Both the position numbers and the translations under genes were made by a program. This document shows positions 5,080-5,757 of a stretch of DNA of 5,757 nt, piece after piece (position 1 is the stretch's first letter; each line of letters starts with the position of its first letter). The notes below the pieces were generated by a model that ran no database searches, was not told the origin of the DNA, and was given only the letters and a program-made list of their open reading frames with translations. The stretch comes from Tannerella sp. (GTDB taxonomy: Bacteria > Bacteroidota > Bacteroidia > Bacteroidales > Tannerellaceae). Location: assembly GCA_031275525.1 (NCBI GenBank), contig JAISOP010000159.1, positions 1 to 5,757 of the forward strand. Direction: 5' to 3'.

Positions 5080-5238
5080 GTCATCCATTCCAATCAAAAG
5101 AATGAACCGGGAAGCCGCCTTCCCTAATGCATGGAAGTCGGCTTCCCTAATGGCGGTCTGATACAGAGCGGTTTGAGAAATGGAAAAACCTCTTCATCCG
5201 CAGGCCTCAGTGGGGGAATGGCGAATGGATGACAAAGG
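5075..5238. repeat. Perfect 16-bp inverted repeat flanking 132 bp
   Basis: CCTTTGTCATCCATTC (5075-5090) and its exact reverse complement (5223-5238) flank 132 bp between convergent genes. The enclosed DNA contains a 9-bp inverted repeat (GGGAAGCCG 5109-5117, CGGCTTCCC 5139-5147) and a tandem repeat, but no ORF of note. There is no obvious target-site duplication outside the arms. It may be a small non-autonomous element or a long hairpin at the end of transcripts from both sides. The rest of the gene-less stretch 5036-5363 holds only a small hairpin, GACGCA…TGCGTC (5273-5288), with no T run. Confidence 0.65.
5110..5155 (+). repeat. Two tandem 23-nt units, each a small hairpin
   Basis: The two units start at 5110 and 5133. 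The shared part GAAGYCGSCTTCCCTAATG matches at 17 of 19 positions. Each unit contains GGAAG and CTTCC around a 4-nt loop. Confidence 0.6.
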
Positions 5239-5363
5239 GATGCCCACGAGAATGCGGCCCGCCGGGTAACAGGACGCAACGCTGCGTCTAATGAATGGAG
5301 AATTTTGTATGCAAGCCGATGTTGTATCGCCGCCGCTACAAGCGGGCCAATACGGATATGTAC

Positions 5364-5757
5364 TCAACGGACGGGCAGTAAAAAGTCGGCCGTCACCGGC
5401 AGATGGTCGCTGAATCCGCCTTCGTATTTGAATCCGTGGTACGACCTTTTGGGGCGCAGTCCCCGTTTGCTTTTGTCCTCCGTCAGCAGGAACGGCGCAC
5501 TGTAAGTCTGCGGACTGCCCGCTTTCAGGTATCTTTTCCAGGACTTGCTGATCATGATCTGGTCCAGCTGCGACCATTCGCCCTGATATTTATGGCTACC
5601 CACGGCGCCGGACGACGCTTGGGCGGCAAACAGGTTGACCAGCGCCCACTTGGGAGGCGCGGAGTCGGTCAGCATCCGGATGCTCCGGTCGGACGGCGTG
5701 TCGTTGAAATCGCCCATGACCAGTAGCTGGGGCGTTTTGCGGATGCGGCAGAGGGAG
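5364..5757 (-). CDS. Endonuclease/exonuclease/phosphatase family protein (C-terminal part)
   Basis: The C-terminal 130 residues of a metal-dependent phosphoesterase of the DNase I/sphingomyelinase (EEP) fold; the N-terminus lies beyond the window. The frame is open to the edge and reads …QLLVMGDFNDTPSD…: the GDFND motif carries the Asp and Asn of the active site. WSQLDQIM follows, with the conserved Asp-x-Ile, and GFSDHLPVTADF near the end carries the catalytic SDH His. The stop TGA is at 5366-5364 (minus strand). Family members of this kind in Bacteroidales are often exported and about 350 residues long, but no signal can be seen here. Substrate (nucleic acid, phospholipid or phosphosugar) cannot be decided. 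It converges on the PRTase gene and shows no link to it. Confidence 0.92.
   Translation of the reverse strand, partial: SLCRIRKTPQLLVMGDFNDTPSDRSIRMLTDSAPPKWALVNLFAAQASSGAVGSHKYQGEWSQLDQIMISKSWKRYLKAGSPQTYSAPFLLTEDKSKRGLRPKRSYHGFKYEGGFSDHLPVTADFLLPVR

Noticed and set aside
5305..5726. Plus-strand ORFs opposite the EEP-family gene
   Set aside because: The minus frame has GDFND and SDH motifs; the plus frames have no recognisable features.

Overview
The window looks like chromosomal DNA from a Bacteroidales bacterium (Bacteroides, Parabacteroides or Tannerella-like; the genus is a guess). The evidence is a divergent typA/bipA–rpsO pair with Bacteroidetes-type protein sequences, Bacteroidetes -7 promoter boxes (TAnnTTTG) before typA, rpsO and the sigma-factor gene, weak Shine-Dalgarno sequences at most starts, and an ECF sigma factor of the kind abundant in this phylum.

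Layout. Positions 1-1124 (minus) hold the N-terminal 374 residues of the translational GTPase TypA/BipA, cut by the window edge. A short divergent promoter region separates it from rpsO (1271-1540, plus), which ends in a strong intrinsic terminator. The gene-poor stretch 1607-1967 is full of inverted repeats and is dominated by a roughly 164-nt imperfect palindrome carrying six helically phased CGCGAAT/ATTCGCG heptamers. Next comes a gene for a small exported protein with an aromatic-rich core and a very basic low-complexity tail (1968-2576). A partial copy of the palindrome arm follows it (2630-2650), so this gene sits between two directly repeated arm sequences. The stretch 2577-2934 has further small palindromes and the promoter box of the next gene.

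Positions 2935-5035 hold three same-strand genes that probably form one transcript: an ECF-type sigma-70 factor with no adjacent anti-sigma gene, a HAD-superfamily hydrolase with an altered motif I (DLWLT), and a phosphoribosyltransferase-fold protein with a PRPP-loop-like motif (DDIKITGTH). The last two genes overlap or nearly abut, so they probably act together. From memory, HAD plus PRTase pairs of this kind occur in the nucleoside/nucleotide-like biosynthetic module linked to tellurite-resistance (Ter) stress systems. No TerD, ATP-grasp or aldolase gene lies in this window, so the link is a hypothesis.

Positions 5036-5363 are non-coding, between convergent genes. They contain a hairpin, a perfect 16-bp inverted repeat flanking 132 bp, and a tandem 23-nt repeat. 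Positions 5364-5757 (minus) are the C-terminal 130 residues of an endonuclease/exonuclease/phosphatase-family protein whose N-terminus lies outside the window.

Most of the content is ordinary housekeeping or conserved Bacteroidales material. The parts most worth a second look are the sigma–HAD–PRTase cassette and the phased palindromic repeat.
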